From Sphingopyxis macrogoltabida (GTDB lineage: Bacteria; Pseudomonadota; Alphaproteobacteria; Sphingomonadales; Sphingomonadaceae): a stretch of 64,000 nucleotides of DNA. The translations under genes and the position numbers were made by a program. The stretch lies in the NCBI RefSeq assembly GCF_001307295.1, contig NZ_CP012700.1, forward strand, positions 3,103,001 through 3,167,000, read 5' to 3'. Of this stretch, positions 27,312-36,455 are shown one piece after another; position 1 is the stretch's first letter, and each line of letters opens with the position of its first letter. The notes under the pieces are model-generated. The model ran no database searches. It saw nothing but the letters and a program-made list of their open reading frames with translations, and was not told the DNA's origin.

Positions 27312-29801
27312 TCAGAAACGATAGCGAAGCTGCACGCCATATTGCGCCGGCTCTCCGTAGATCGAGTTGATGAAACCCGAATTATTATAGCCCGGGTTCG
27401 CGGTGACGCGATATTCCTTGTCGAAGATGTTGGTGCCATAGATCGCGGCGTCGATGGGCGCACCGAACATGTTGTTCCACTCGAAGCGCAGGTTGACGAG
27501 GCCATAGCCCGCGATCGTGTCGAAAGGCTGTGCCTCCGGGGTCACCCGCTGGCTCGACTGGTAGGTCCAGTTGGCGTTGAACGCCATTTCGCCCACGCCC
27601 TCGACCGACGGCAGGTCGATCCGTCCGTTGAGACTGAACTTGTGCTTCGGCACGAAGGAGAAGGGGGTACCCGACAGGTCGCGGCTCGGCTGCGCCGCGG
27701 TCAACGCCTGTGGGATCGCCGGGATCGCGATCGAGTCATATTCGAGATATTTTGCCGAATTGTAGGAATAGACCGCGCTGAATGTCAGACCGCGCACCGG
27801 CACGAGCTGTCCTTCGAACTCGAGCCCCATGACCCGCGCCTTCTTGGCGTTGGTCAATATGTCGGAGCCCGCGATCGATGCGCGCTGGATCACCTGGATG
27901 TCGTTGTACCAGGTATAGAAGGCGGATATGTTCGTGCGCGCCCGCGCGTCGCCGCCGAGGTTCCAATCCTTCTTCACGCCGAGTTCGAGATCGGTCACCT
28001 GCTCGGGGCGGACCGCGAACAGCGGATGCTCCTCGCCGAGGAACAGCGATACGATCGGGTTGCTGGCACCCGACTTGTAGCCGCGCCGCGACACGGCATA
28101 AAGCAATGTATCGGGGTTTGCCTGCCAGTCGAGACCGAGCTGCCAGGTCGGCCCGTCGCTCTTGCCCTTGAACGTCGGTGTTGTGCAGTTCGGATAATAG
28201 AGCGTCGGGAAGCCGCCCGCCGCCACCGCCTTGAACGCGTCGTATACGCAAAGATTGGCATTCAGGCCGACCACCTGCGCCGCTTGCGCCGGAGTGATCA
28301 CCCCGAGCGTGGCAAGCTGGTTGAATATCTGATAGCTTTGCGGATCCTGATAGGCTTGGATGTCGCCGCCGAAACGATCCCAAGTCCAGCGAAAGCCGGC
28401 CGTGGCGGTAAGATCGGGGGTCAGCTTATATTGCATCTGCGCATAGACCGCCTTGCTCCGCCCGTCGACATGCGCGGTGGGTTGCAGGCTGAGCGCCGGC
28501 GCGAGCGGCGTCGGCAAGCCGAGCGCGGCCTGCAGCGCGGGCGGCAGGATCAGCGGTCCGCCGCCGAGCAGGCCGAGTTGCTGCATCGGGTTGACGGTCT
28601 GGAAGGTCAGCGGCGACGGTGTCTTCTGGTCGAGGAAAAAGCCGCCGGCCTGGATGCGCAAGGTGCCATCGTCGTAACGCAGTTGGAGCTCTTCGGTAAT
28701 CGTGCGGAGATTGTTGTTATAGCTGCCGGGGTAGGCGCCGAGCAGATCGGCGATCGGCAACGGCGTCGAATCGCGATCGGTCGCGCTCGTCGAGCGGGTG
28801 CGGGCATAGCTGAAGATATTCTTCAGTGTGAGCGTGTCCGAAAGATCGAACTCCGTATTGTTGAGCGCAAGAAAAGCCTTCGCGACTTCGCGGGTCGGGA
28901 CGCTGAGCGCCGTCTCGCGCACACCTCGCGCCTGCTGCGCCAGCAGGTAGGGCTGCAGCAGGGCCGCGTAGGGACGTGCCGGATTGACCGCGAGCAGGAT
29001 GCTGCCGCCGCCATGCTCCTTCACATCGACATAGCTGACCGCAGTATAGCTGCGGATCGTGTCGGTCGGGTTGAACTGCAGCCCGAAGCGCAGGCTGTAG
29101 TTGTTGCGGTTGAGATAGTCGAAACCCGTGACGGCATCGCGGACATAGCCATCGCGCTTGTCGAACTGCCCGGCGACGCGAATCGCCAGCACGTCATCGA
29201 CCAGCGGAATGTTGAGCGCGCCCTGCCCGCTGCGGCGATTATAATTGCCAAGCGTCAAATCAGCATAGCCTTCGACCACGCCCATCTTCGGGCGCGCTGG
29301 TTCGAGCAGCACCGCGCCGCCCGTCGTGTTGCGGCCGAACAACGTCCCCTGCGGTCCCTTCAGCACCTGCAGCGAAGCAAGATCGTAGAAGCTGCCCGGT
29401 CCGCTGACGCTCGTCGGCACTTCGGCGAAATAGCCGACGACACCCGGGCCGCTCCCGGTCCCCGGTCCCCCATTGCCCCCCATGCCGCGGATCGAATAGG
29501 TTTCCTGGTTGCGAGCGACATCACCGAGCACCGACAGTGACGGCGTATAGTTCTGAAGGTCGGTGCCGGTGTTGACCCCCTTCTCGCGCAAGCCGTCCTG
29601 ACTGAACGCGGTGATCGCGATCGGCACCTGCTGCGCGCGCTCCTCGAAGCGGCGAGCGGTAACAATGATCTCTTCAAGCCCGCCGCCCGCCGAGTCAGCT
29701 TGCGGCGCATCCTGCGCTGCGGCCGACGACGGATTGGCAGCGAGTGCCAACGGTGCCACGCCCCAGCAAAGCGACGTCAAAAATTTGCGCGAGATTGCCA
29801 T
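27312..29801 (-). CDS. TonB-dependent outer-membrane receptor
   Basis: 829 aa. Signal peptide 1-29, then the plug start EEIIVTARR (about 43-51) and the plug signature VLKGPQGTLFGRNTTGGAV (about 146-164). The rest forms the beta-barrel, ending in Phe (LRYRF) as outer-membrane barrels do. Sphingomonads use such receptors to import oligosaccharides and plant compounds. It is the first gene of the eleven-gene chain and the nearest to the LacI-type operator, so it should import the substrate that the operon degrades. Confidence 0.92.
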   Translation of the reverse strand: MAISRKFLTSLCWGVAPLALAANPSSAAAQDAPQADSAGGGLEEIIVTARRFEERAQQVPIAITAFSQDGLREKGVNTGTDLQNYTPSLSVLGDVARNQETYSIRGMGGNGGPGTGSGPGVVGYFAEVPTSVSGPGSFYDLASLQVLKGPQGTLFGRNTTGGAVLLEPARPKMGVVEGYADLTLGNYNRRSGQGALNIPLVDDVLAIRVAGQFDKRDGYVRDAVTGFDYLNRNNYSLRFGLQFNPTDTIRSYTAVSYVDVKEHGGGSILLAVNPARPYAALLQPYLLAQQARGVRETALSVPTREVAKAFLALNNTEFDLSDTLTLKNIFSYARTRSTSATDRDSTPLPIADLLGAYPGSYNNNLRTITEELQLRYDDGTLRIQAGGFFLDQKTPSPLTFQTVNPMQQLGLLGGGPLILPPALQAALGLPTPLAPALSLQPTAHVDGRSKAVYAQMQYKLTPDLTATAGFRWTWDRFGGDIQAYQDPQSYQIFNQLATLGVITPAQAAQVVGLNANLCVYDAFKAVAAGGFPTLYYPNCTTPTFKGKSDGPTWQLGLDWQANPDTLLYAVSRRGYKSGASNPIVSLFLGEEHPLFAVRPEQVTDLELGVKKDWNLGGDARARTNISAFYTWYNDIQVIQRASIAGSDILTNAKKARVMGLEFEGQLVPVRGLTFSAVYSYNSAKYLEYDSIAIPAIPQALTAAQPSRDLSGTPFSFVPKHKFSLNGRIDLPSVEGVGEMAFNANWTYQSSQRVTPEAQPFDTIAGYGLVNLRFEWNNMFGAPIDAAIYGTNIFDKEYRVTANPGYNNSGFINSIYGEPAQYGVQLRYRF

Positions 29802-29859
29802 CGATCATCCTCCCCATGACGGACCATATCGCCCGTTCGCGCAATTTGATAGGTTTTTA

Positions 29860-29873
29860 TGAAATGCATTTCA
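29860..29873. promoter_or_regulatory. LacI-type palindromic operator
   Basis: TGAAATGCATTTCA, a perfect 14-bp palindrome with a central GC step, lies 59 bp before the TonB receptor start and 67 bp before the divergent lacI-type gene. The size and symmetry fit LacI/GalR sites. One site could control both directions. A TTGATA (29847-29852) upstream on the plus strand may be part of the regulator promoter. Confidence 0.7.
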
Positions 29874-29940
29874 ATACAAAGTTTCATAATGGCGACTATT
29901 GGCGATTGCGCAGGGCCTGCAGCTGCCATATGAACGCAGA

Positions 29941-30978
29941 ATGGCGCAAAAAAGCAGCGATACGACCACGATGCCGCGCACAACCCGGCCGACGATGGAC
30001 GACGTCGCGCGCATTGCAAAAGTTTCAAAGCCGACGGTGTCACGGGTGTTGAGCGGAAGCCCGCTGGTCAGCGCGGATACACGCGAGCGTGTGCTGGCGG
30101 TCGCACGCGAGCAAGGATATGCGCTCAACCGTCATGCCCAGAAATTGCGGCGCGAACGCGCCAATGCGATCGCGGTCGTGCTCGACTTCGGATCGCATCG
30201 GCAAGGCGCGATCGGCGACCCTTTCATTTTCGAGTTGCTCGCCGGGATTTCCGAGGCCCTGTCGGTCCGCGATCTCGACCTGCTGCTATCGCCGTCGGGG
30301 CTGGACACGATCGACGGCTTTGTCGATCTTTACCAGTCGCGCGGTGCCGACGGCTTCATCGTGCTCGGCCAAGGCGCGCGCGACGCGCTGCTGCAAAAGG
30401 TCGCCCGCAAGGATATTCCCATGGTGGTCTGGGGAGCGGTCAATGAAGCGAGCGCCTACTGCGCGGTCGGAAGCGATAACAGCCTTGGAGGACGCCTGGC
30501 CGGTGAACGCTTCCTTTTGCATGATCGCCGCCGCTGGCTGTTCGTCGGAAGCCGCCAGCACGAGGAAATCCGCCTGCGCTTTGAAGGGCTGCAGGAAGCA
30601 GCCCGCGAAAATTCGGATGTCGAGATCGATGTTCTGTCGATCGAGTCCATGGCTTTTTCCGCGATTCACGACCAGGCCAACGCCTATCTGAAAACCTGTA
30701 CCGTCCGCCCCGACGCAGTCTTCGCCTTTTCCGATACCGCAGCGATGGCGGTTATCGGCGCTTTCAGCAAAGAGGGGCATTTGACCCCGCGCGACTATTC
30801 GCTCGTCGGCTACAACGACATTCCGCCCGCGGCGCATTTTACTCCGTCGATCACGACCATCGCCCAGCAGACCGGAGTCGCAGGCGCGTTACTGGTGGAG
30901 AAACTGATGCAAGCGCTGGACGGTAGCAGGCCCCGATCCGCAATGCTACCAACTCAACTTGTCACTCGGCAGACCTAG
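29941..30978 (+). CDS. LacI-family transcriptional regulator of the sugar operon
   Basis: 345 aa from ATG at 29941; the frame extends to 29899 but a longer start would overlap the control region. The LacI helix-turn-helix is at about 19-40 (MDDVARIAKVSKPTVSRVLSG), followed by the hinge and a periplasmic-binding-type sugar sensor domain (about 75-340). Divergent from the TonB receptor with the palindrome between them, which strongly suggests local repression relieved by a sugar from the pathway. Confidence 0.9.
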   Translation: MAQKSSDTTTMPRTTRPTMDDVARIAKVSKPTVSRVLSGSPLVSADTRERVLAVAREQGYALNRHAQKLRRERANAIAVVLDFGSHRQGAIGDPFIFELLAGISEALSVRDLDLLLSPSGLDTIDGFVDLYQSRGADGFIVLGQGARDALLQKVARKDIPMVVWGAVNEASAYCAVGSDNSLGGRLAGERFLLHDRRRWLFVGSRQHEEIRLRFEGLQEAARENSDVEIDVLSIESMAFSAIHDQANAYLKTCTVRPDAVFAFSDTAAMAVIGAFSKEGHLTPRDYSLVGYNDIPPAAHFTPSITTIAQQTGVAGALLVEKLMQALDGSRPRSAMLPTQLVTRQT

Positions 30979-31438
30979 CTGGCCGGTCGTCATGGCAGCT
31001 TTAAAGCGATGGTCCAAATCGGATAAACGACCGGCATCAGGCGCGTAGCTGCCATCCTCGCGGGGGTAAACGAACGACAGCTTATGGGCAGGCCCGCTGA
31101 TTTCTCGAATGACCGCGATTAGGCGTATTCTGTTGAAAAACTCGGACGACGCACCTCATCCATGCCTCTTCCGTAATAAACATATAATAAGAACCCAATT
31201 GGCGATCCAAAGTTATGTAGCAATTAGAAATGTGCTAATATTTTTACTTGTGTCGAGGCGCCCAAAGCCGTGTGGATAGTTTTTCAACAGAATAAGGCGC
31301 ATTCCCGACCAAATTCCATCGAAGCTCGACGTCTCGACGCTTGGCTTAGGAATCTGACGGACCGACATGCCTCTTGTGACGTCGTTGACCCGACATAAAT
31401 GGCACCTACACCAAATGTGTGCCCAGGGAATGTCGGCT
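30979..31438. other. 460-bp gap at the left edge of the integrated element
   Basis: No gene is supported. The gap contains the small transposable element at 31126-31294 and short AT-rich sequence. A TGTGCCCAG at 31418-31426 shares only the eight bases GTGCCCAG with the 3' end of the tRNA-Leu at 54606 and is too short to call an attachment site. Confidence 0.5.
31126..31294. mobile_element. 169-bp non-autonomous element (MITE-like)
   Basis: A perfect 17-bp terminal inverted repeat (31126-31142 TATTCTGTTGAAAAACT; 31278-31294 its complement) bounds an AT-rich core without coding capacity. It is flanked on both sides by the 5-bp duplication AGGCG (31121-31125 and 31295-31299). The parent transposase family is not in this window and was not identified. 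Confidence 0.8.
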
Positions 31439-31627
31439 TCAGGCTACCCAGACCAGCAGATGTTCACCTAGCGGCGGCAATGTCGGAGAGACACGAAATG
31501 GCTGAATCGGCTTGCCGGTGCACACGATGAATTGACCACGACCGGTCGCGCCGCGGAGCTGAATCGCAACGGCATAGGCGTGGTCGAACGAGGCGAGCCG
31601 CGTCCGAAGGGGTGACAGGGCGGTCAT
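31439..31627 (-). CDS. small uncharacterised protein, last gene of the element
   Basis: 62 aa, mixed alpha/beta composition, no recognised domain. It starts 69 nt after the GHKL ATPase stop on the same strand and is the outermost coding sequence of the integrated element on this side. The segment LRTRLASFDHAYAVAIQ is amphipathic. Accepted because of position, strand and codon use. Confidence 0.5.
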   Translation of the reverse strand: MTALSPLRTRLASFDHAYAVAIQLRGATGRGQFIVCTGKPIQPFRVSPTLPPLGEHLLVWVA

Positions 31628-31696
31628 GGATCACTCCGGCTGTGGGGGTAAGGGTAGAAGCGGACGCAAGGTCGCCAGCCTGTCATGGTCCGAATG

Positions 31697-33382
31697 CTAT
31701 GCAGCGGTGGGCTCGGTTTCAGGATCAGCGACTGCCAGATCGATTAGAACCTTGGCGACATCGGCCTTGAGGGTGAGTGTTCGACCCTCGGGGATCAGCC
31801 ATTGGACATCGTCGCGGAAGGCCGATCGGATCTGTTCCAGAAGCGCCTCGTCCTTTCCGAGGAGGAGCTTGTTCGCCAGGTTACGCGCATCGCGGATGAA
31901 ATCGTCATGCTGCCTGCCCCAGCTGTCGCTATCGCAATCCTCGTCATAAGTGAAGACCGCATCCTCGATCAGCTGCGCGAGCGCCTGCGGCGTGACGATT
32001 GCGCCCTCCCGGACAAAAACATGTGCTTCGCCGATATGGCTGCTCGCGTTCGCGCAGACGAGCATATCGACGGGAAGGCGAAGCGTGGCGGCGGGTTCAT
32101 CGAGCCCGGCGCAGCGAACTATCGGAACATTAAGGGTGATCGCAGTCACCCAGCCCGATTCAACATGATCGAGCATCTGGTCGTCGTCGGCATAGTGGAA
32201 CAGTTCGCCCTCCCGTTCGACCGCAAAGGACAGGCGGGGGACGCGCGGAAGCACATCATACCATCGATAGCCGGCAAATTTGTCTTCAGCGAAGACAGGT
32301 CGGAAGCCGAGCTTCTCCTCGGTCAACACCTTCGCCGCGCATTGTTCGATATCGGCCTCGTGCCTGGGGATCAGGATCATTGGGACAGCTTCGACGCGCT
32401 CGTCCTCGACGTAGGCATTGCCGTCCGCGGTTCGCGGGCGCCATGCACAGAGCCACGGGCTGGCTTCGGGAAGGCCAACGCCGAGCTCGGTAGCGCGCTT
32501 CCAGTCCTTGAACGACAGGCGATGTTGGCCTTTGAGCGCGATGGTCCGGAAAATGGCCGCCTGCACTTCAACCCGCAGATCGGCGAGTGCGGCATTCTCG
32601 ACCATCTCCTTGCGCGCGGGCAAAACGAGCTGGAGCGAGGGCGCGTCGACGATGTCGATCCGGACCGTCCATTTCCGCCGTGCGTCGATTTCCCCGATGG
32701 CGGGCATGCGGCAGGGAACCTTGATGCCATGAAAATTGATGCGCGGATCGCTCGCGATGTCATAGGAATCGCTGAAGATTCCGATCCGGCAGCCATGCCA
32801 CTCTTCGATCCGGCAGGCGCCCTTGAGGAAATCCTCGCGCGGCAAGACTGCGCCCTGAAATTCGACGGGCAACGGGAAATGCTTCGCCGCTGCTTCGACC
32901 CGCGATTGGAGATTGGGCAACCATTCGGCGGGCATGGCAATGACGAGCTGTGTGCCTTTGCGGACCTCGTAGGCTTCGACCGTTAGGGGATTTTCGCCCT
33001 GCCAACCGTCCTTGGGAAACGTGACCGTCCATCCGGCATTGGCGGCTCTCGAGAAGGATCGCACAGTAACGCGCTTGCCGGCGAGGCTGAACACACCCAT
33101 TCCGGCAGGGTCTTCCCGCCGTGCGATCTGGTCGCTCCAGTCAGAGCGGCCCAGCGTCACGAAGGCGGCGGGATCATCGATGCCGGTGCCGTCGTCTGCA
33201 ATAAAGAGGGCTGGATTGCCTTCATGCTCGCCGAGATCGACGGCGATTCGCTGCGCACCGGCACGGCGGGCATTCTGGAACAGCTCGTTGAGAACGTCGG
33301 TGATCGTCCCGTTGAAGAGGCGCGACACCTTAGTGATAAGCTGCTCGCCGACGGAAGGGCGGATTTGAGCGGGAAGCGTCAT
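31697..33382 (-). CDS. GHKL-fold ATPase (Hsp90/MutL-like N-terminal domain)
   Basis: 561 aa from ATG at 33382 with GGAG 11 nt before it. ATP-binding Bergerat motifs are clear: N-box NELFQNARRAGA (about 34-45), G1 DDGTGID (about 63-69) and G2 GMGVFSLAG (about 93-101). The remaining 400 residues have no recognised signature and no His-phosphorylation site, so it is not a sensor kinase. Proteins of this fold act as conformational clamps (MutL, Hsp90, MORC). The gene has the G-rich leader motif at 33426-33444 and sits in the element's cargo operon-like array. Confidence 0.8.
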   Translation of the reverse strand: MTLPAQIRPSVGEQLITKVSRLFNGTITDVLNELFQNARRAGAQRIAVDLGEHEGNPALFIADDGTGIDDPAAFVTLGRSDWSDQIARREDPAGMGVFSLAGKRVTVRSFSRAANAGWTVTFPKDGWQGENPLTVEAYEVRKGTQLVIAMPAEWLPNLQSRVEAAAKHFPLPVEFQGAVLPREDFLKGACRIEEWHGCRIGIFSDSYDIASDPRINFHGIKVPCRMPAIGEIDARRKWTVRIDIVDAPSLQLVLPARKEMVENAALADLRVEVQAAIFRTIALKGQHRLSFKDWKRATELGVGLPEASPWLCAWRPRTADGNAYVEDERVEAVPMILIPRHEADIEQCAAKVLTEEKLGFRPVFAEDKFAGYRWYDVLPRVPRLSFAVEREGELFHYADDDQMLDHVESGWVTAITLNVPIVRCAGLDEPAATLRLPVDMLVCANASSHIGEAHVFVREGAIVTPQALAQLIEDAVFTYDEDCDSDSWGRQHDDFIRDARNLANKLLLGKDEALLEQIRSAFRDDVQWLIPEGRTLTLKADVAKVLIDLAVADPETEPTAA

Positions 33383-33425
33383 GGGAATACTCCGGTTGCG
33401 CGGCAGCCTCATTGCCGCCGCACGT

Positions 33426-33444
33426 CCCCGCCTCCTTTCCTCCC
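33426..33444 (-). promoter_or_regulatory. G-rich leader motif before the GHKL ATPase
   Basis: Minus-strand GGGAGGAAAGGAGGCGGGG, 44 nt before the ATG at 33382. A weaker member of the seven-site series. Confidence 0.5.
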
Positions 33445-33492
33445 GGCCGATGACGATCGGTCGCGAGCGATTGAGTGCGGGCGGCTCAGGCT

Positions 33493-33969
33493 TCAGGCGG
33501 AGCGAAGTGCCTTCTCGGCCGCGGTTTCGACATAGATTTGCCGCGCGCGCCCGCGACGCCGTTTCCGGATGCGGCCCTCAGCATAGGCCTCAGCCCATCG
33601 TTGCGCCTCGGCGGCACGCGCTCCGGCGGAGCATTCGTCCGCTTGCTCGAAGATCGTATAGGCGAGCGCATATTGCTCGCGTTCCGGAAGCGCGAGCAGC
33701 GCCGAGGCGATGGGCAAGGTGCTTTCGTAGAATTCGAGAGCGTGGCGACCGCCGCCATGGTGCATCAGTATGGCGAGCCGGCCCTTGCTACCGATCCCGG
33801 TCGGCCTCGCAATCATCACATCGTGCGAGGCATAGGTGACGGCGCCAAAACCATCGGGTTCCGCCGGATAGAAAATGCGGTTATCACGATGGGGAAGCGG
33901 GTGCGCGAGAATCTCATATCTGTCGAAGTTCTCGACTTTCCGGATGTCATTATGTCCGATGACCGTCAT
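33493..33969 (-). CDS. uncharacterised element protein, basic C-terminus
   Basis: 158 aa. No recognised family. The N-terminal 100 residues are neutral and likely folded; the tail has an RIRKRRRGRAR cluster (about 133-143) that could bind nucleic acid. Separated by 75 nt from the next gene upstream and by 110 nt from the ATPase downstream. Codon use is like the neighbours. Confidence 0.6.
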   Translation of the reverse strand: MTVIGHNDIRKVENFDRYEILAHPLPHRDNRIFYPAEPDGFGAVTYASHDVMIARPTGIGSKGRLAILMHHGGGRHALEFYESTLPIASALLALPEREQYALAYTIFEQADECSAGARAAEAQRWAEAYAEGRIRKRRRGRARQIYVETAAEKALRSA

Positions 33970-34043
33970 CGCAGGCCCTTTCTGCTGGGGTGAAGTAACT
34001 ATGCCCAGGGCAGGCGCCTTGGGCGGCTCGTCGATGACGGCAA

Positions 34044-34505
34044 TCAGGCAGCCCGGAGGCTGTCGCGCTGACGCAGACCGAGGTCGATAGCTGAGAGGCT
34101 TGCGAACCCAGGTTCGACGGCATCAAAGATGCCGGTTAGGTCGTCGAGGTCGGCCCAGACGCAGGCGTCGCCCGGATCAGGATCGAGCTGGAAGACGATC
34201 GGTAACGAGTCCGCGGTCATCTCCCGGAAGAAGGTGCGAATGATCAGCCACTCGATCCGGCGTCCGACTGCCCCGACGCGCGAGGCAAGCGCCGTCCGCT
34301 CGACAGGGCGCATCGCGAGGTAGCGCTCGGGCGCAATGAGCGGAGCGATCCGAATGCAAGCAATACGACCGGCGACCCCGGGCGCGTGAACGGTGCCGGC
34401 GCTCGCGATACGCTCCACCGCAACACCCTCGGCCGGAACCAGCGCGCGATAGACATAATGGGGCAGCGCCCCCGCGATGCGGGAACGCGAGACAATGACT
34501 TTCAT
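34044..34505 (-). CDS. uncharacterised element protein
   Basis: 153 aa from ATG at 34505, 11 nt after the stop of the preceding gene and preceded by GAGGAG, so the two are probably one transcript. No recognised domain. The C-terminal half has an acidic aspartate-rich stretch (FQLDPDPGDACVWADLDDL). Confidence 0.6.
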   Translation of the reverse strand: MKVIVSRSRIAGALPHYVYRALVPAEGVAVERIASAGTVHAPGVAGRIACIRIAPLIAPERYLAMRPVERTALASRVGAVGRRIEWLIIRTFFREMTADSLPIVFQLDPDPGDACVWADLDDLTGIFDAVEPGFASLSAIDLGLRQRDSLRAA

Positions 34506-34516
34506 CGACGTTCTCC

Positions 34517-35161
34517 TCAAGCGACCAGCCGCATCGGCGGCGTTCCGGGTTCGGCGAGGTGCAGTTCGCGCCGGATGCGCGCGGCGAGGCGGTCAGGCTC
34601 GAGCAGTTCGCCGACCGCGGCCCAGTGGTTGCGGTCGCCGCAATAATCCTTCCGCCCGGCGACGCGGCGGAACATCACTTCACGGCCGGATCCGATGCCA
34701 AGCCGGAGCTGGACATAGATTTCCTCGGTATGAAGGATGATCTCGCCGCTGACGGCAATACCGCCCTTGATCGATCGAAGATCATAGGTGCCGTCCTCCA
34801 TGCAAAGGGCCTCGGCAAGCCGCTTCAGGGCCTTTCGGCCGTCGCTATGGAAGAGCTTCTTTGCCTGCTCGTCGTAGCTGACACCCCTATGCGCCAGCAC
34901 CACGAGTGCGGATTTGCCGCGCATGTCGGCGATGCGGTCCAAGCAGGCGCGCCGAAGCGCGGTGTCGCCGCCGCCCGTGGCGCCCGCAACGGCACCGAGA
35001 TGCCGCGCGAGCAACAGTACTGCGGGATCGGTTTCGTCGGGATTGCCGGCATTTCGGCAATCCTTGATCGCCGCGATCAGCGCGTGGAGACAGGCCGGCA
35101 GCGTCGAGAGTGCCGAAGGATCGAGCGCCTGCTGGAAGCGGAACGCGATATCGTATGACAT
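34517..35161 (-). CDS. uncharacterised element protein
   Basis: 214 aa, no family recognised. Predominantly helical composition in the first half, with a GGGDTALRRACLDRI segment. The start at 35161 follows GGAGAAGGAAC and the G-rich leader at 35193-35222. Forms a pair with the downstream 153-aa gene. Confidence 0.62.
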   Translation of the reverse strand: MSYDIAFRFQQALDPSALSTLPACLHALIAAIKDCRNAGNPDETDPAVLLLARHLGAVAGATGGGDTALRRACLDRIADMRGKSALVVLAHRGVSYDEQAKKLFHSDGRKALKRLAEALCMEDGTYDLRSIKGGIAVSGEIILHTEEIYVQLRLGIGSGREVMFRRVAGRKDYCGDRNHWAAVGELLEPDRLAARIRRELHLAEPGTPPMRLVA

Positions 35162-35192
35162 GGGACAGGTTCCTTCTCCGGACGCCTATTGC

Positions 35193-35222
35193 GCCCGCCC
35201 CTGTCCTTCCCTCTCTCCTCCC
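35193..35222 (-). promoter_or_regulatory. G-rich leader motif before the 214-aa gene
   Basis: Minus-strand core GGAGGAGAGAGGGAAGG followed by GGGGCGGG, beginning 32 nt upstream of the ATG at 35161. Four G-runs with spacers of about 8, 7 and 1. Confidence 0.5.
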
Positions 35223-35447
35223 ATTTCGCAGGGATATTGAAGGCACCCCAAGTGCCCGCAGCCGCGATGTTCCACATCTGTCGATCGATGGCGAGCGGGA
35301 GGCAAGCGAGCGGGCGCCCCTCGGGCTCGGGTTCGTGCAGTGCACGTCGTGGCGCTGCAATTCATCGCCGAGAGGAGAATTTGCGCAGCCGACGATCGTC
35401 CGAATGTGCTAGATTACGTGCCTGCCCAAAATTGCGTCCCGCGGAGA

Positions 35448-35645
35448 ATGACGATGCGCGAACTGGACGAGGAAGAACGCCATCTATTGCGCGCGCTCGA
35501 TGGCCCGCTTGCGACCGGCGATCTGATCACGATGGTCAGGGATCTCGGCGAAATCCTGCGCAATCGCGGCCATGTGATCCAGGCCAATGTCGCGGAGCTT
35601 GCCGCCGATCGGCTGGAAATGCTCGATGCGCGGTCGCAGGCTTAA
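35448..35645 (+). CDS. small uncharacterised helical protein on the opposite strand
   Basis: 65 aa from ATG at 35448 (a second Met two codons on), preceded by GCGGAGA. Highly helical and acidic (MRELDEEERHLLRALDG start). It converges on the 233-aa gene at 35679 and is the only plus-strand gene among the cargo. No family recognised; could be a small regulator or antitoxin-like protein. Confidence 0.5.
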   Translation: MTMRELDEEERHLLRALDGPLATGDLITMVRDLGEILRNRGHVIQANVAELAADRLEMLDARSQA

Positions 35646-35678
35646 TGGGAATTACGCCAAACATACCAAGGACCGGCT

Positions 35679-36380
35679 TCACCAGTCATGCTTCGGCAAT
35701 GCCTCGACGCTGCCAGCGTCGCAGTCGAACAGGATATGGTCGAAGCCATGTGCACGAGCAAATCTCATCGCGGCAAGAAGATCGGCCGGTAGCTTGGCCT
35801 GCGCCGGCTCATCCACCTCGCGCGCCGGAACGAACCATCCGTATATGGTACTCGCAACATTGATCGGCCGGTCGGAGGTTGCCGCCGCGCACCATTCATC
35901 AAGCATGGCTGCCGTCGCAGTCGACAGATGCGCCGTGGCAATGACGCAATAGTGCCCGGTTTCGGGGCCCAGTGTCTGCATGTCGGCGAGTAGCGGATCG
36001 ATATGGACGCGGTCAGTCTTGAGATTCTCGCTCGGATGATCATCGAAATAGATGTCCGCGATCGTTTGATCGTCGAGCGTCGCCGGATCGCGCCCATCTT
36101 CGATATCGGACCACCACTCGCGGCAATATTCGGCGACTTCCGCCATCAAGGCTTTCTGAGTCAGCGCGGCATAATGGTTGGTGCCATGCTTATGATCGAT
36201 TGAACCGATGTGGATGTCGAAGCCCCACGGAATCAATCCCCGCGCAAGGCAATCCTCGAACGCAGCGATATCCTCGATCACCGCGGCGCGGGCAGCGTCA
36301 TCGAGGTCGGCCGGCGTTTCGATGGCGGCACGGGCACGAGCGAGCAGTTGCGCCAAGGCGCGGATGCCAATGTCAGACAT
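35679..36380 (-). CDS. uncharacterised element protein, DUF5983-like
   Basis: 233 aa. The C-terminal half (VIATAHLSTATAAMLDEWC, then INVASTIYGWFVPA) resembles DUF5983 proteins found on mobile elements; this assignment is from memory of the motif and is tentative. N-terminal 60 residues are helical. Stands between the converging 65-aa gene and the 87-aa gene on the same strand. Confidence 0.55.
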   Translation of the reverse strand: MSDIGIRALAQLLARARAAIETPADLDDAARAAVIEDIAAFEDCLARGLIPWGFDIHIGSIDHKHGTNHYAALTQKALMAEVAEYCREWWSDIEDGRDPATLDDQTIADIYFDDHPSENLKTDRVHIDPLLADMQTLGPETGHYCVIATAHLSTATAAMLDEWCAAATSDRPINVASTIYGWFVPAREVDEPAQAKLPADLLAAMRFARAHGFDHILFDCDAGSVEALPKHDW

Positions 36381-36455
36381 GATATAATCCTGTTCGGCTG
36401 ATGTGAGCCTGCGCCGGCACTCGGCGAACTACGGCGCTTGGGCATGCTGGATCGA

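Noticed and set aside
27060..29540. 826-codon plus-strand frame
   Set aside because: Antisense to the TonB receptor; composition is that of a shadow frame in GC-rich coding DNA.
31411..31430. attL of the tRNA-Leu element
   Set aside because: Only eight bases match the tRNA 3' end, which is expected by chance; kept only as an open question.
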